Shown: piece after piece, positions 1 through 5,197 of the stretch
Layout of the letters: each line of letters begins with the position of its first letter
Position numbering within the stretch: the first letter of the stretch is position 1
NCBI GenBank assembly: GCA_902767145.1
Contig: CACXGG010000148.1
Coordinates: 1 to 5,197, forward strand
Direction of reading: 5' to 3'
Length of the DNA stretch: 5,197 nt
Source: Oscillospiraceae bacterium
Lineage (GTDB): Bacteria > Bacillota > Clostridia > Saccharofermentanales > Saccharofermentanaceae
Notes under the pieces: model-generated
What the model saw: the letters and a program-made list of their open reading frames with translations, nothing else
What the model was told of the DNA's origin: nothing
Database searches by the model: none
Made by a program: the position numbers and the translations under genes

Positions 1-332
1 AAGAACATATAAAGGGCGGTGATGAAGGCGATCTTTCCCGCAGTTGAATAATAGAATGCATACTGCTGGAGATTGCTGGCAAATACAAACACCAGTCCCA
101 GGATCAGGGACTTCTTTATGATCGGGGGCGTAAATAACGGTCCTTCCTTCTTTACAGCTTTCCTGATGATGAGGAAGACCAGAAGGAACAGAGCTCCCAT
201 AAGGGTCCTTATGCCGTTAAAGGTGAAAGCCTGAACTCTTTCCATGCCGACGCTCTGGGCTACAAAGGATGAACCCCAGATGATGGCTGTCAGGAACAGT
301 ATGATGATGCCTTTAATGTCATTCTTCCGCAT
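1..332 (-). CDS. EamA/DMT-family membrane transporter, N-terminal part (cut by window edge)
   Basis: This is the N-terminal 110 residues of a drug/metabolite-transporter (EamA, DMT) permease; the rest lies beyond base 1. Seen: a short basic N-terminus (MRKNDIK), hydrophobic segments at about residues 8-28, 36-56 and 74-94, and a fourth beginning near 99. The WGSSFVAQ motif ends helix 1, and LQQY followed by STAGKIAFITALY precedes helix 4; both are characteristic of EamA proteins. The family usually has about 300 residues, two EamA repeats and 10 helices, so roughly a third is present. Substrate cannot be predicted; relatives export amino acids or other metabolites. The ATG at 332-330 is the only sensible start: the frame upstream has no ATG, GTG or TTG before a stop, and the next ATG (Met30) would remove helix 1. 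There is no Shine-Dalgarno before it. It is transcribed divergently from the acyltransferase operon. The family call is firm; the role is unknown. Confidence 0.9.
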   Translation of the reverse strand, partial: MRKNDIKGIIILFLTAIIWGSSFVAQSVGMERVQAFTFNGIRTLMGALFLLVFLIIRKAVKKEGPLFTPPIIKKSLILGLVFVFASNLQQYAFYYSTAGKIAFITALYMF

Positions 333-340
333 ATCGGTTG

Positions 341-369
341 ATTTTAAGCTATGACAGGTGCTATTTCAA
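341..369 (-). promoter_or_regulatory. Sigma-A-type promoter of the EamA transporter gene
   Basis: On the minus strand a TTGAAA -35 box (369-364) is separated by 17 bases from a TAAAAT -10 box (346-341). Both hexamers are 5/6 matches to consensus and the spacing is optimal. The expected transcription start is near base 334, only about two bases before the ATG at 332, which would make the transcript practically leaderless. Prediction from sequence only. Confidence 0.62.
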
Positions 370-405
370 GGAGCTATAACTTAATAAAATTTTAACTTTC
401 ATATA

Positions 406-434
406 TTGAGATATTTGCCTAAAAGATATACAAT
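406..434 (+). promoter_or_regulatory. Sigma-A-type promoter of the acyltransferase-pepP-hydrolase operon
   Basis: A TTGAGA -35 box (406-411), a 17-base spacer and a TACAAT -10 box (429-434) form a good vegetative promoter. The expected start is near 441, giving a leader of about 24 nt that contains GGAGG (454-458), six bases before the ATG at 465. It lies in an AT-rich stretch back to back with the transporter promoter. No operator repeat was recognised between the two. Confidence 0.65.
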
Positions 435-464
435 TTTTTTGGAGAGAAACTTTGGAGGACGGAA

Positions 465-1118
465 ATGAACGACGAACTGAAGGACATAGTCTACAGTGAT
501 CTGTTCAGGTACACGGGAAATGCCCGCCGTACCAGCAACATATACACCACCTATATCCAGGAGCTTATGTCCAGTCCGGAGTTCCACTATATAAGCACCC
601 TCAGAAGGACCAGGTATTATTACGACCAGATCCCCAAGTATGACGGCATCAGGAGCTCTCTTTATTCCATCAAGTTCAAGTTCTTCAACTGGAGGCTGGA
701 CAGGCTGTCCAGAAAGTATCACTTCCAGATCCCTTATGACACCAATATCGGAAAGGGCTTCTATCTTGCCCATTTCGGAAGGGTCATCATCCATCCCAAG
801 TCTGTTATCGGTTATAACGTCAACGTTTCCACGGGCGTTGTCATCGGTACCCAGTTCAGGGGAAAGAGAAAGGGTGCTCCCCATATCGGCAACTTTGTCT
901 GGATCGGAGCAAATGCCGTTATCGTCGGCAATATCAATATAGGAAACAATGTACTTATCGCACCCGGGGCATATGTCAATTTCGATGTCCCCGACGGTTC
1001 CATAGTCATCGGTAATCCCGGCCTTATCAGAAGGGCACCGGGTGCTACACTGAGTTATATCAACAATACCATCCAGTTCGACGAGTACAATGTCCGTTCG
1101 GACGGAACCAAGAGATGA
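465..1118 (+). CDS. Left-handed beta-helix (hexapeptide) acyltransferase, serine-acetyltransferase-like / WcaB-like
   Basis: A 217-residue protein with a mostly helical N-terminal region (about 1-85) and a left-handed parallel beta-helix of hexapeptide repeats (about 92-185; IGKG, VIGYNV, VVIG, HIGNFVWIG, VIVGNINIG, VLIAPGAYV). It ends in the SIVIGNPG turn common in acetyl-CoA-dependent acetyltransferases. The helix is of the LbH-SAT type and automatic annotation may say serine acetyltransferase (CysE). His103 in LAHFG aligns with the conserved CysE catalytic His158, but the positions of CysE Asp143 and His193 appear to be Gln88 and Ala138. The GAPHIGN stretch (137-143) instead resembles WcaB-type exopolysaccharide acetyltransferases. 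I therefore favour transfer of an acetyl group to a glycan or other small acceptor over cysteine synthesis. No cysteine genes are nearby. The start is fixed by GGAGG six bases upstream. First gene of a coupled operon; its stop overlaps the next start as ATGA (1115-1118). Fold firm, substrate unknown. Confidence 0.88.
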   Translation: MNDELKDIVYSDLFRYTGNARRTSNIYTTYIQELMSSPEFHYISTLRRTRYYYDQIPKYDGIRSSLYSIKFKFFNWRLDRLSRKYHFQIPYDTNIGKGFYLAHFGRVIIHPKSVIGYNVNVSTGVVIGTQFRGKRKGAPHIGNFVWIGANAVIVGNINIGNNVLIAPGAYVNFDVPDGSIVIGNPGLIRRAPGATLSYINNTIQFDEYNVRSDGTKR

Positions 1119-2335
1119 AGCTGAAAGCAGACTTTTTCCAAGGAAACAGAAGAGCTTTTGCAGACCGCTTGCCTGATGGAACAGCGGTTTTTATTTTCGC
1201 GGGAGGAACCAGGCCCATGAGCAGGGACGACGACTACAGATTCCTTGCCGACCGCGACTTCTACTATCTCACAGGCCTGGAGATACAGGATGCAAAGCTC
1301 ATCCTCACAAAGGACAGGGAATACCTCTTTATCCCATTTCCGGACGAGATGAAGGAGAGATGGCACGGCAAGCGCATGCGAAAAGAGCAGGCATCTGACA
1401 TCTCCGGCATAAAAGAAGAGGATATATACGACATAAACGACTTCGACACCAGGGAATATGAGATCCTGGAGGAAAAGAAGTTCAAGCCTGCATATAATGG
1501 GCTTTCCATCGCTGAAGAGAGCATCAGGTTCTCCAAGGCCAGAACAGACGCCACAGACATCGGGGAGATCCTCACAAAGATGAGGATGGTGAAAAAGCCC
1601 GAGGAGGTTCAGGCCATCAGGGAAGCAGCTAAGATTACCGAAGCAGCTCTCGAAGATATGAAAAAAGAGATCAGGGACAAAGCCACAGAGATCGACCTTT
1701 ATACGGCCCTGGACTACCATATGGCCAGAAGAGGCAGTCTGATCCCTGCATTTACCACCATCACCGCCATCGGTGACAATGCCTTCTATCTCCATCACGG
1801 AGATCCCGAGGGGGAAGAAGGACCCACAGTGAAGAAGGGCTGCCAGATCCAGATAGACGTGGGAGCCAGATGTGCCGGCTACTGTGCCGACATCTCCAGG
1901 GTATATTTCTATGGCGGAAAAGAGGGGGAGGATGACAAGCGCTTCCTGATCCATGAACTGATAACACTTCTCCGCAGAAAATGCTGGGAGACCATAAGGC
2001 CCGGCATCACTTTCGACGACCTGAACAGGGCAATAAGAAGCGAATGCGGTGTATGGCTTTGTGCGCACAATGTTTTACACGAAGGATATACCGACGATGA
2101 CGTAAAGAAGTACTACTGGCATAATACCGGGCACCATCTGGGCCTGGATGTCCACGACGTCTCCATAAGGGATATGGCCTTCGAAAAAGGCAACTGCCTG
2201 GCCATAGAGCCCGGAGTATATATCCCCGAATGGCACGCAGGCTTCAGGATCGAGGACGATGTCCTGGTCACGGAAAACGGCTGCGAGCTCATAAGCAGCG
2301 GTGACGACGGATTAGATGGTATAATCATCTTATGA
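1115..2335 (+). CDS. pepP: Xaa-Pro aminopeptidase (aminopeptidase P, M24B metallopeptidase)
   Basis: A cytoplasmic, probably dimanganese, peptidase that removes an N-terminal residue preceding proline. At 406 residues it is close to full family length. The N-terminal aminopeptidase P domain (about 1-125) carries the typical NRRAFADRLP start and the DRDFYYLTG motif (46-54). The C-terminal pita-bread domain follows from about 155. All five metal ligands are visible by motif: Asp248 (QIDVG), Asp259 (CADISR), His340 (HNTGHHLGLDVHD), Glu365 (AIEPGVY) and Glu380 (FRIEDD). The accessory active-site histidines corresponding to E. coli PepP His243, His350 and His361 are His227, His336 and His347. No signal peptide. 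The start overlaps the previous stop by four bases and its own Shine-Dalgarno is weak, so translation is probably coupled. Its stop overlaps the next start in the same way. The enzyme looks fully active; its likely job is turnover of proline-containing peptides. Confidence 0.96.
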   Translation: MKLKADFFQGNRRAFADRLPDGTAVFIFAGGTRPMSRDDDYRFLADRDFYYLTGLEIQDAKLILTKDREYLFIPFPDEMKERWHGKRMRKEQASDISGIKEEDIYDINDFDTREYEILEEKKFKPAYNGLSIAEESIRFSKARTDATDIGEILTKMRMVKKPEEVQAIREAAKITEAALEDMKKEIRDKATEIDLYTALDYHMARRGSLIPAFTTITAIGDNAFYLHHGDPEGEEGPTVKKGCQIQIDVGARCAGYCADISRVYFYGGKEGEDDKRFLIHELITLLRRKCWETIRPGITFDDLNRAIRSECGVWLCAHNVLHEGYTDDDVKKYYWHNTGHHLGLDVHDVSIRDMAFEKGNCLAIEPGVYIPEWHAGFRIEDDVLVTENGCELISSGDDGLDGIIIL

Positions 2336-3339
2336 TCCTTGCTATCGACACAACGACTGTGATACTGATCCTGCTCGTGCTCCTGGTACTGGCTGTTACC
2401 GCCCTGATCTGCCTGGCGTATATAAGGGTGTGCAGAAAACTCTTCAACGAGATCTTCAGGCGCCCCAAGCCCATGCCCAAGGTGGACAGATCTCCCAAGG
2501 AGATAGACCAGCGCACCATCTACGGAAGGGGCAAGAACTGGTTCTATACCAACAGGATGGAGTTCATAAACGTAAGGATCGATTCTTTTGACAAGACAAA
2601 GCTTTCCGGATACTTCAGGCCCTCTGCCGACAGATCCAGCAAGTTTGCCGTCATCCTTCTCCACGGATATAACGAGCATCCCGCTGAGATGAGCGCCTAC
2701 GCAAGGCTCATGATGCGCCAGGTCCAGTGTCATGTCCTGATCGCCCATCAGAGGGCACACTGCATGAGCGGCGGTAAATACTGTACATACGGACTCTACG
2801 AGAGCGTTGACCTCATGAAGTGGAGCGAGTTCATAAGATTTCAGGGGGGCCACGACTGCAAGATCTTCATCTTTGGTAGGAGCATGGGAGCAAACGCGGC
2901 TCTTCTTGCCGCCCAGCAGAGGGAATTCCCTGACAATGTGGCAGGCATCATCGCCGACTGTCCCTTCGAGAGCCTGGAGAAGGTGCTCCTGAACGAGGGA
3001 AAGAAGCGCTATAACTTCAATATGGCCATGCCCATCAGGTCCATCAACCAGATCCTGAAGAAGAAGTTCGGCTTTGACATCAACAAGACAGATGCCGCCG
3101 TCCATGCAGGAAGGATAAGGGTCCCGGTACTCGTCTTCGCAGCAGGTGACGATGATATCTGTCTTCCGGACGGCGCCAGGAGGATCTACGACAATATAAG
3201 GACTCCCAAGAGGCTGGTGGTCATCGACCACGCAAAGCATATCATGTGCTACGACAAGGCTCCAGCCGTATATGAAAGGGAAGTCAGAAAATTTGTTGAG
3301 CAGTGCGTTGTCAGGCTTGTAAGTTTAGGAAAGATGTAG
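2332..3339 (+). CDS. Membrane-anchored alpha/beta hydrolase (serine hydrolase)
   Basis: A 335-residue protein. One strongly hydrophobic helix (about residues 8-31) is followed by a very basic stretch (32-50), then an alpha/beta-hydrolase domain (about 80-325). Seen: the oxyanion-hole HG in LLHGYNEHP (His111-Gly112), the nucleophile elbow GRSMG with Ser184, the acid Asp275 in DDDICLP, and His303 in HAKH, so the Ser-Asp-His triad is complete. It resembles the large group of YqkD/BEM46-like hydrolases, whose substrates are mostly unknown; an esterase, lipase-like or peptidase role is possible. The positive charges directly after the helix suggest, by the positive-inside rule, that the catalytic domain faces the cytoplasm. 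The start overlaps the pepP stop by ATGA and has only a weak ribosome site, so it is probably translated by coupling. Last gene of the operon. The distal end of its coding sequence appears to hold the -35 box of the thiT promoter. Confidence 0.9.
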   Translation: MILAIDTTTVILILLVLLVLAVTALICLAYIRVCRKLFNEIFRRPKPMPKVDRSPKEIDQRTIYGRGKNWFYTNRMEFINVRIDSFDKTKLSGYFRPSADRSSKFAVILLHGYNEHPAEMSAYARLMMRQVQCHVLIAHQRAHCMSGGKYCTYGLYESVDLMKWSEFIRFQGGHDCKIFIFGRSMGANAALLAAQQREFPDNVAGIIADCPFESLEKVLLNEGKKRYNFNMAMPIRSINQILKKKFGFDINKTDAAVHAGRIRVPVLVFAAGDDDICLPDGARRIYDNIRTPKRLVVIDHAKHIMCYDKAPAVYEREVRKFVEQCVVRLVSLGKM

Positions 3340-3345
3340 TATATT
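3317..3345 (+). promoter_or_regulatory. Promoter of the TPP riboswitch-thiT unit
   Basis: A TTGTAA -35 box (3317-3322), inside the last codons of the hydrolase gene, and a TATATT -10 box (3340-3345), right after its stop, are 17 bases apart. The expected start is near 3352, a few bases before the first paired base of the TPP aptamer (about 3359). The fit between promoter and aptamer start supports an independent thiT transcript, although read-through from the operon is possible because no terminator is visible in between. Confidence 0.55.
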
Positions 3346-3358
3346 TTTCGGGCATAGA

Positions 3359-3445
3359 TTCCGGGGGAGCAGGTGAGACCTGCTGAGAGGATGATAGATC
3401 ATCGACCCTATGAACCTGTACGGATAATGCCGGCGAAGGGAGGAA
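3359..3445 (+). promoter_or_regulatory. TPP riboswitch (THI element), translational type
   Basis: The conserved TPP-aptamer blocks are present in order: GGGGGAGC (3363-3370), CTGAGAGG (3383-3390), GACCCTATGAACCTG (3404-3418), CGGATAATGCCGGCG (3421-3435) and AAGGGAGG (3436-3443). Helices that can be drawn by eye are P1 TTCC (3359-3362) with GGAA (3442-3445), P2 GGG (3363-3365) with CCC (3406-3408), P3 GCAGGT (3369-3374) with ACCTGC (3378-3383), P3a GATGA (3390-3394) with TCATC (3399-3403), P4 CCT (3415-3417) with AGG (3437-3439), and P5 CGG (3421-3423) with CCG (3430-3432). The aptamer binds thiamine pyrophosphate. It ends seven bases before the thiT start, leaving no room for a terminator, and its 3' strand is the ribosome site, so ligand binding should block translation. 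The thiamine-transporter gene downstream confirms the identification. Confidence 0.97.
3438..3443 (+). promoter_or_regulatory. thiT ribosome binding site embedded in the riboswitch
   Basis: GGGAGG sits nine bases before the ATG at 3453. Its first two bases fall in the P4 3' strand and its last two in the P1 3' strand of the TPP aptamer, so the ligand-bound fold would hide it from the ribosome. Confidence 0.8.
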
Positions 3446-3452
3446 AAATAAT

Positions 3453-4058
3453 ATGTCGGATCCTGTAAAAAACACAAAAGTAAAGAATAACAAAGAGAAG
3501 GTCGTGGCCATCGTCACGGGCGGACTTTGCATCGCATTGAGCTTCGTTCTCTCGCAGATCAAGCTTTTCGAGATGCCCATGGGCGGTTCTGTAACACCCG
3601 CATCGACCCTTCCCATAGCAGTATATGCCATGGCTTTCGGCCCCTTCTGGGGATTTCTCGCTGCCTTCATCTTCGCGCTCCTGCAGCTCATCGGAGGCTG
3701 GCTGGTAACACCATTCCAGGTACTCCTCGACTACATCCTGGGGTATACCGCCTACGGTATCATCGGATTTGCAGCAGCATCCAGTGATGTCAGGGGCAAG
3801 ATCAATAATCCCCTGTACCGTTTCGTAAAGGCAGGCCTTATAAAGGCTGTGATGTATACCATCATCGCCTTTGCCGTCAGATGCCTCTGCAGCGTGCTCT
3901 CCGGCGTCATCTTCTACGCTGATTACGCTCCCGAAGGCATGAGCCCCTGGATCTATTCCATCTCCTACAACGGCTCTTTCCTTCTTGTGGAACTGGTCAT
4001 CACCCTGGTGGTAATGGTCGCTGTCTACGGCACTTTAAAACGCACTTCGCAAAAATAA
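3453..4058 (+). CDS. thiT: Thiamine-specific ECF transporter S-component ThiT (YuaJ)
   Basis: A 201-residue membrane protein that captures thiamine outside the cell and is energised by a shared ECF module (EcfA-EcfA'-EcfT), which is not in this window. After a basic, lysine-rich N-terminus (1-16) there are about six hydrophobic segments. Family motifs seen are GGSVTPASTLPI (44-55), GPFWGFLAAFIFALLQLI (63-80), the PFQVLLDY stretch (87-94), and SGVIFYADYAPEG followed by WIYSISYNGS (150-175). Tyr168 and Asn173 match the thiamine-contacting Tyr146 and Asn151 of Lactococcus lactis ThiT by spacing. The position of His125 in that protein, normally in a HxxSG context, is Ser147 here. The upstream TPP riboswitch independently supports thiamine as substrate. 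Length is normal for the family. The start is set by GGGAGG nine bases upstream. Expression should rise when intracellular TPP falls. Confidence 0.95.
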   Translation: MSDPVKNTKVKNNKEKVVAIVTGGLCIALSFVLSQIKLFEMPMGGSVTPASTLPIAVYAMAFGPFWGFLAAFIFALLQLIGGWLVTPFQVLLDYILGYTAYGIIGFAAASSDVRGKINNPLYRFVKAGLIKAVMYTIIAFAVRCLCSVLSGVIFYADYAPEGMSPWIYSISYNGSFLLVELVITLVVMVAVYGTLKRTSQK

Positions 4059-4124
4059 CAAGAACACATCATCTTAAAGGCTCGAAAAGCGTCATTTTTC
4101 ATATAGTACAATTACCGTCCTTTG

Positions 4125-4133
4125 TGTTAAGAT
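4125..4133 (+). promoter_or_regulatory. Possible extended -10 promoter element for guaB
   Basis: TGT followed by TAAGAT (4128-4133) resembles an extended -10 element. The -35 region 17 bases upstream (AGTACA, 4105-4110) is poor. It would start transcription near 4140 and give a leader of about 33 nt. No better promoter was found in the 114 bases between thiT and guaB, and no convincing intrinsic terminator either, so thiT read-through may contribute to guaB expression. Confidence 0.3.
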
Positions 4134-4172
4134 AATACTTAAATTTCAAGAAGAATATGGGGGTAATCAACT

Positions 4173-5197
4173 ATGGCGAAGATCTTCGAGCAGGAATCAA
4201 GAACATTCAGCGAGTACCTTCTCGTACCCAATCTTACAACGGAGAAGAACACACCTGACCAGGTGGACCTTTCAGCTCCCATCTGTAAGTACAGAAAGGG
4301 TCAGGAGGAGTCTAAGCTCAAGATAAACATACCTATGGTCTCCGCAGTCATGCAGGCAGTTTCCGATGACGGAATGGCAATCGCCCTTGCAAGATGCGGA
4401 GGTCTTTCTTTTGTATTCCAGTCCCAGTCCATCGAGTCACAGTGCAACATGATCAGAAAGGTCAAGAAGTACAAGGCAGGTATCGTTGAGTCCGATTCCA
4501 ACGTATCTCCCGAGGCTACACTTGCCGACATCATCGCACTCCGCGAGGAGAAAGGCCACGGTACAGCAGCCGTAACTGAGGACGGAACAGCAGAGGGCAA
4601 GCTCCTTGGCCTCGTAACCACAAGAGATTACCGTGTAAGCCGTATGTCCCTTGATACCAAGGTAAAAGAGTTCATGACCCCCATCGAAAAACTCGTTACC
4701 GCTCCCGAGGGAACCACCCTCAAGGTAGCAAACGACATAATCTGGGATAACAAGATCAACCAGCTTCCCATCATCGATTCCGAGGGCAAGCTCGTAGGAC
4801 TTGTTTTCCGTAAGGACTACGAATTCCACAAGGCTAACCCCCATGAGCTCCTGGACGAAGAGAAGAAGCTCATCGTAGGTGCCGGAATCAACACAAGAGA
4901 CTACGAAGAGAGAGTTCCCGCCCTTGTTGAGGCCGGTGCAGACGCTCTCTGCCTCGATTCTTCCGACGGTTTCTCCGTATGGCAGGAGAGAGCTCTCAAG
5001 TGGATCAAGAGCAATTATCCCGATGTCATCGTCGGCGCAGGTAACGTCGTAGATGCAGAGGGCTTCAGATATCTCGTAGACTGCGGTGCAGACTTCATCA
5101 AGATAGGTATCGGCGGCGGTTCCATCTGTATCACAAGAGAGCAGAAGGGTATCGGCTGCGGCCAGGCTTCAGCTGTTCTCGCAGTTGCCCAGGCCCG
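4173..5197 (+). CDS. guaB: IMP dehydrogenase, N-terminal two thirds (cut by window edge)
   Basis: Converts IMP to XMP with NAD+, the first committed step of GMP synthesis, in the cytoplasm. The 341 residues present hold the first part of the TIM barrel (about 1-100, with PMVSAVMQAVS 54-64), an inserted pair of CBS domains (about 105-220, ending first in GLVTTRDY and then GLVFRKDY), and the return to the barrel (GAGINTRDYEERVPALVEAGAD). The NAD-site aspartate Asp262 lies in CLDSSDG. The K+/IMP loop GIGGGSIC (312-319) places the catalytic cysteine at 319. The loop continues ITREQKGIGCGQAS, resembling the Tritrichomonas foetus enzyme rather than the E. coli form. About 160 residues, including the catalytic flap with its Arg-Tyr pair, lie beyond the window. 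The start is supported by a GGGGG ribosome site (4159-4163) nine bases upstream. Residue 329 is Cys where I would expect Arg. Identification is firm. Confidence 0.97.
   Translation, partial: MAKIFEQESRTFSEYLLVPNLTTEKNTPDQVDLSAPICKYRKGQEESKLKINIPMVSAVMQAVSDDGMAIALARCGGLSFVFQSQSIESQCNMIRKVKKYKAGIVESDSNVSPEATLADIIALREEKGHGTAAVTEDGTAEGKLLGLVTTRDYRVSRMSLDTKVKEFMTPIEKLVTAPEGTTLKVANDIIWDNKINQLPIIDSEGKLVGLVFRKDYEFHKANPHELLDEEKKLIVGAGINTRDYEERVPALVEAGADALCLDSSDGFSVWQERALKWIKSNYPDVIVGAGNVVDAEGFRYLVDCGADFIKIGIGGGSICITREQKGIGCGQASAVLAVAQA

Noticed and set aside
399..884. Antisense open frame overlapping the start of the acyltransferase gene
   Set aside because: It covers a gene with a strong ribosome site and promoter, and its low-complexity acidic translation is typical of a shadow frame.
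465..1118. Assignment of the hexapeptide protein as cysE
   Set aside because: Two of the CysE catalytic positions are not conserved and no cysteine or sulfur genes are nearby.
1055..2068. Long antisense open frame (337 codons) opposite pepP
   Set aside because: It lies entirely opposite a gene with a complete catalytic motif set, its translation shows no recognisable domain, and no ribosome site was seen. It is a by-product of codon use on the real strand.
2113..3240. Long antisense open frame (375 codons) opposite the hydrolase gene
   Set aside because: The plus-strand frame carries an intact Ser-Asp-His triad and operon overlaps; the antisense product shows no family features.
4084..4100. 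Possible terminator hairpin after thiT (GAAAA with TTTTC)
   Set aside because: The stem is five pairs, almost all A-T, with no GC-rich core; too weak for an intrinsic terminator.
4157..4172. ATG at 4157 as an alternative guaB start
   Set aside because: It is out of frame with the IMPDH reading frame; the GGGGG after it works as the ribosome site for the ATG at 4173.
4437..4844. Antisense open frame within guaB
   Set aside because: It lies opposite the CBS region of a conserved enzyme; no independent coding evidence.

Overview
The window reads as chromosomal DNA of a low-to-mid GC Firmicute. Lachnospiraceae or a close clostridial relative is most likely. The basis is an ECF-type ThiT behind a THI-element (TPP) riboswitch, an IMP dehydrogenase of the Tritrichomonas foetus-like type, strong use of AGG for arginine, and GGAGG-type ribosome binding sites. 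This assignment is an inference. No rRNA, tRNA, mobile element or CRISPR array is visible.

Left edge (1-332, minus strand): the first 110 residues of an EamA/DMT-family membrane transporter, cut by the window edge. Its only plausible start has no Shine-Dalgarno and lies about 2 nt after the predicted transcription start of a good minus-strand promoter, so it may be leaderless. A 132-nt divergent region (333-464) holds this promoter and a second good sigma-A-type promoter facing right.

Middle (465-3339, plus strand): three genes joined by two ATGA stop/start overlaps, so very probably one translationally coupled operon. They encode a left-handed beta-helix (hexapeptide) acyltransferase of the serine-acetyltransferase-like/WcaB-like group, an Xaa-Pro aminopeptidase P (M24B, all five metal ligands present), and a membrane-anchored alpha/beta hydrolase with a complete Ser-Asp-His triad. 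What the three do together cannot be read from the sequence.

Right-middle (3317-4058): an independent promoter overlapping the end of the hydrolase gene, a compact TPP riboswitch whose 3' strand contains the ribosome binding site, and thiT, the thiamine-specific S-component of an energy-coupling factor transporter. Thiamine pyrophosphate would shut off thiamine uptake at translation initiation. The ECF energising module is not in the window and would act in trans. The ThiT has Ser at a position that is normally a thiamine-contacting His.

Right edge (4173-5197): the first 341 residues of guaB (IMP dehydrogenase), catalysing the first committed step of GMP synthesis, cut by the window edge. 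Its active-site loop is of the kind known from the T. foetus enzyme, whose gene is thought to be of bacterial origin.

Overall this is mostly housekeeping sequence. The items most worth a second look are the SD-occluding riboswitch, the ThiT His-to-Ser change, the possible leaderless transporter mRNA, the T. foetus-like IMPDH, and the hexapeptide enzyme that lacks key serine-acetyltransferase residues.
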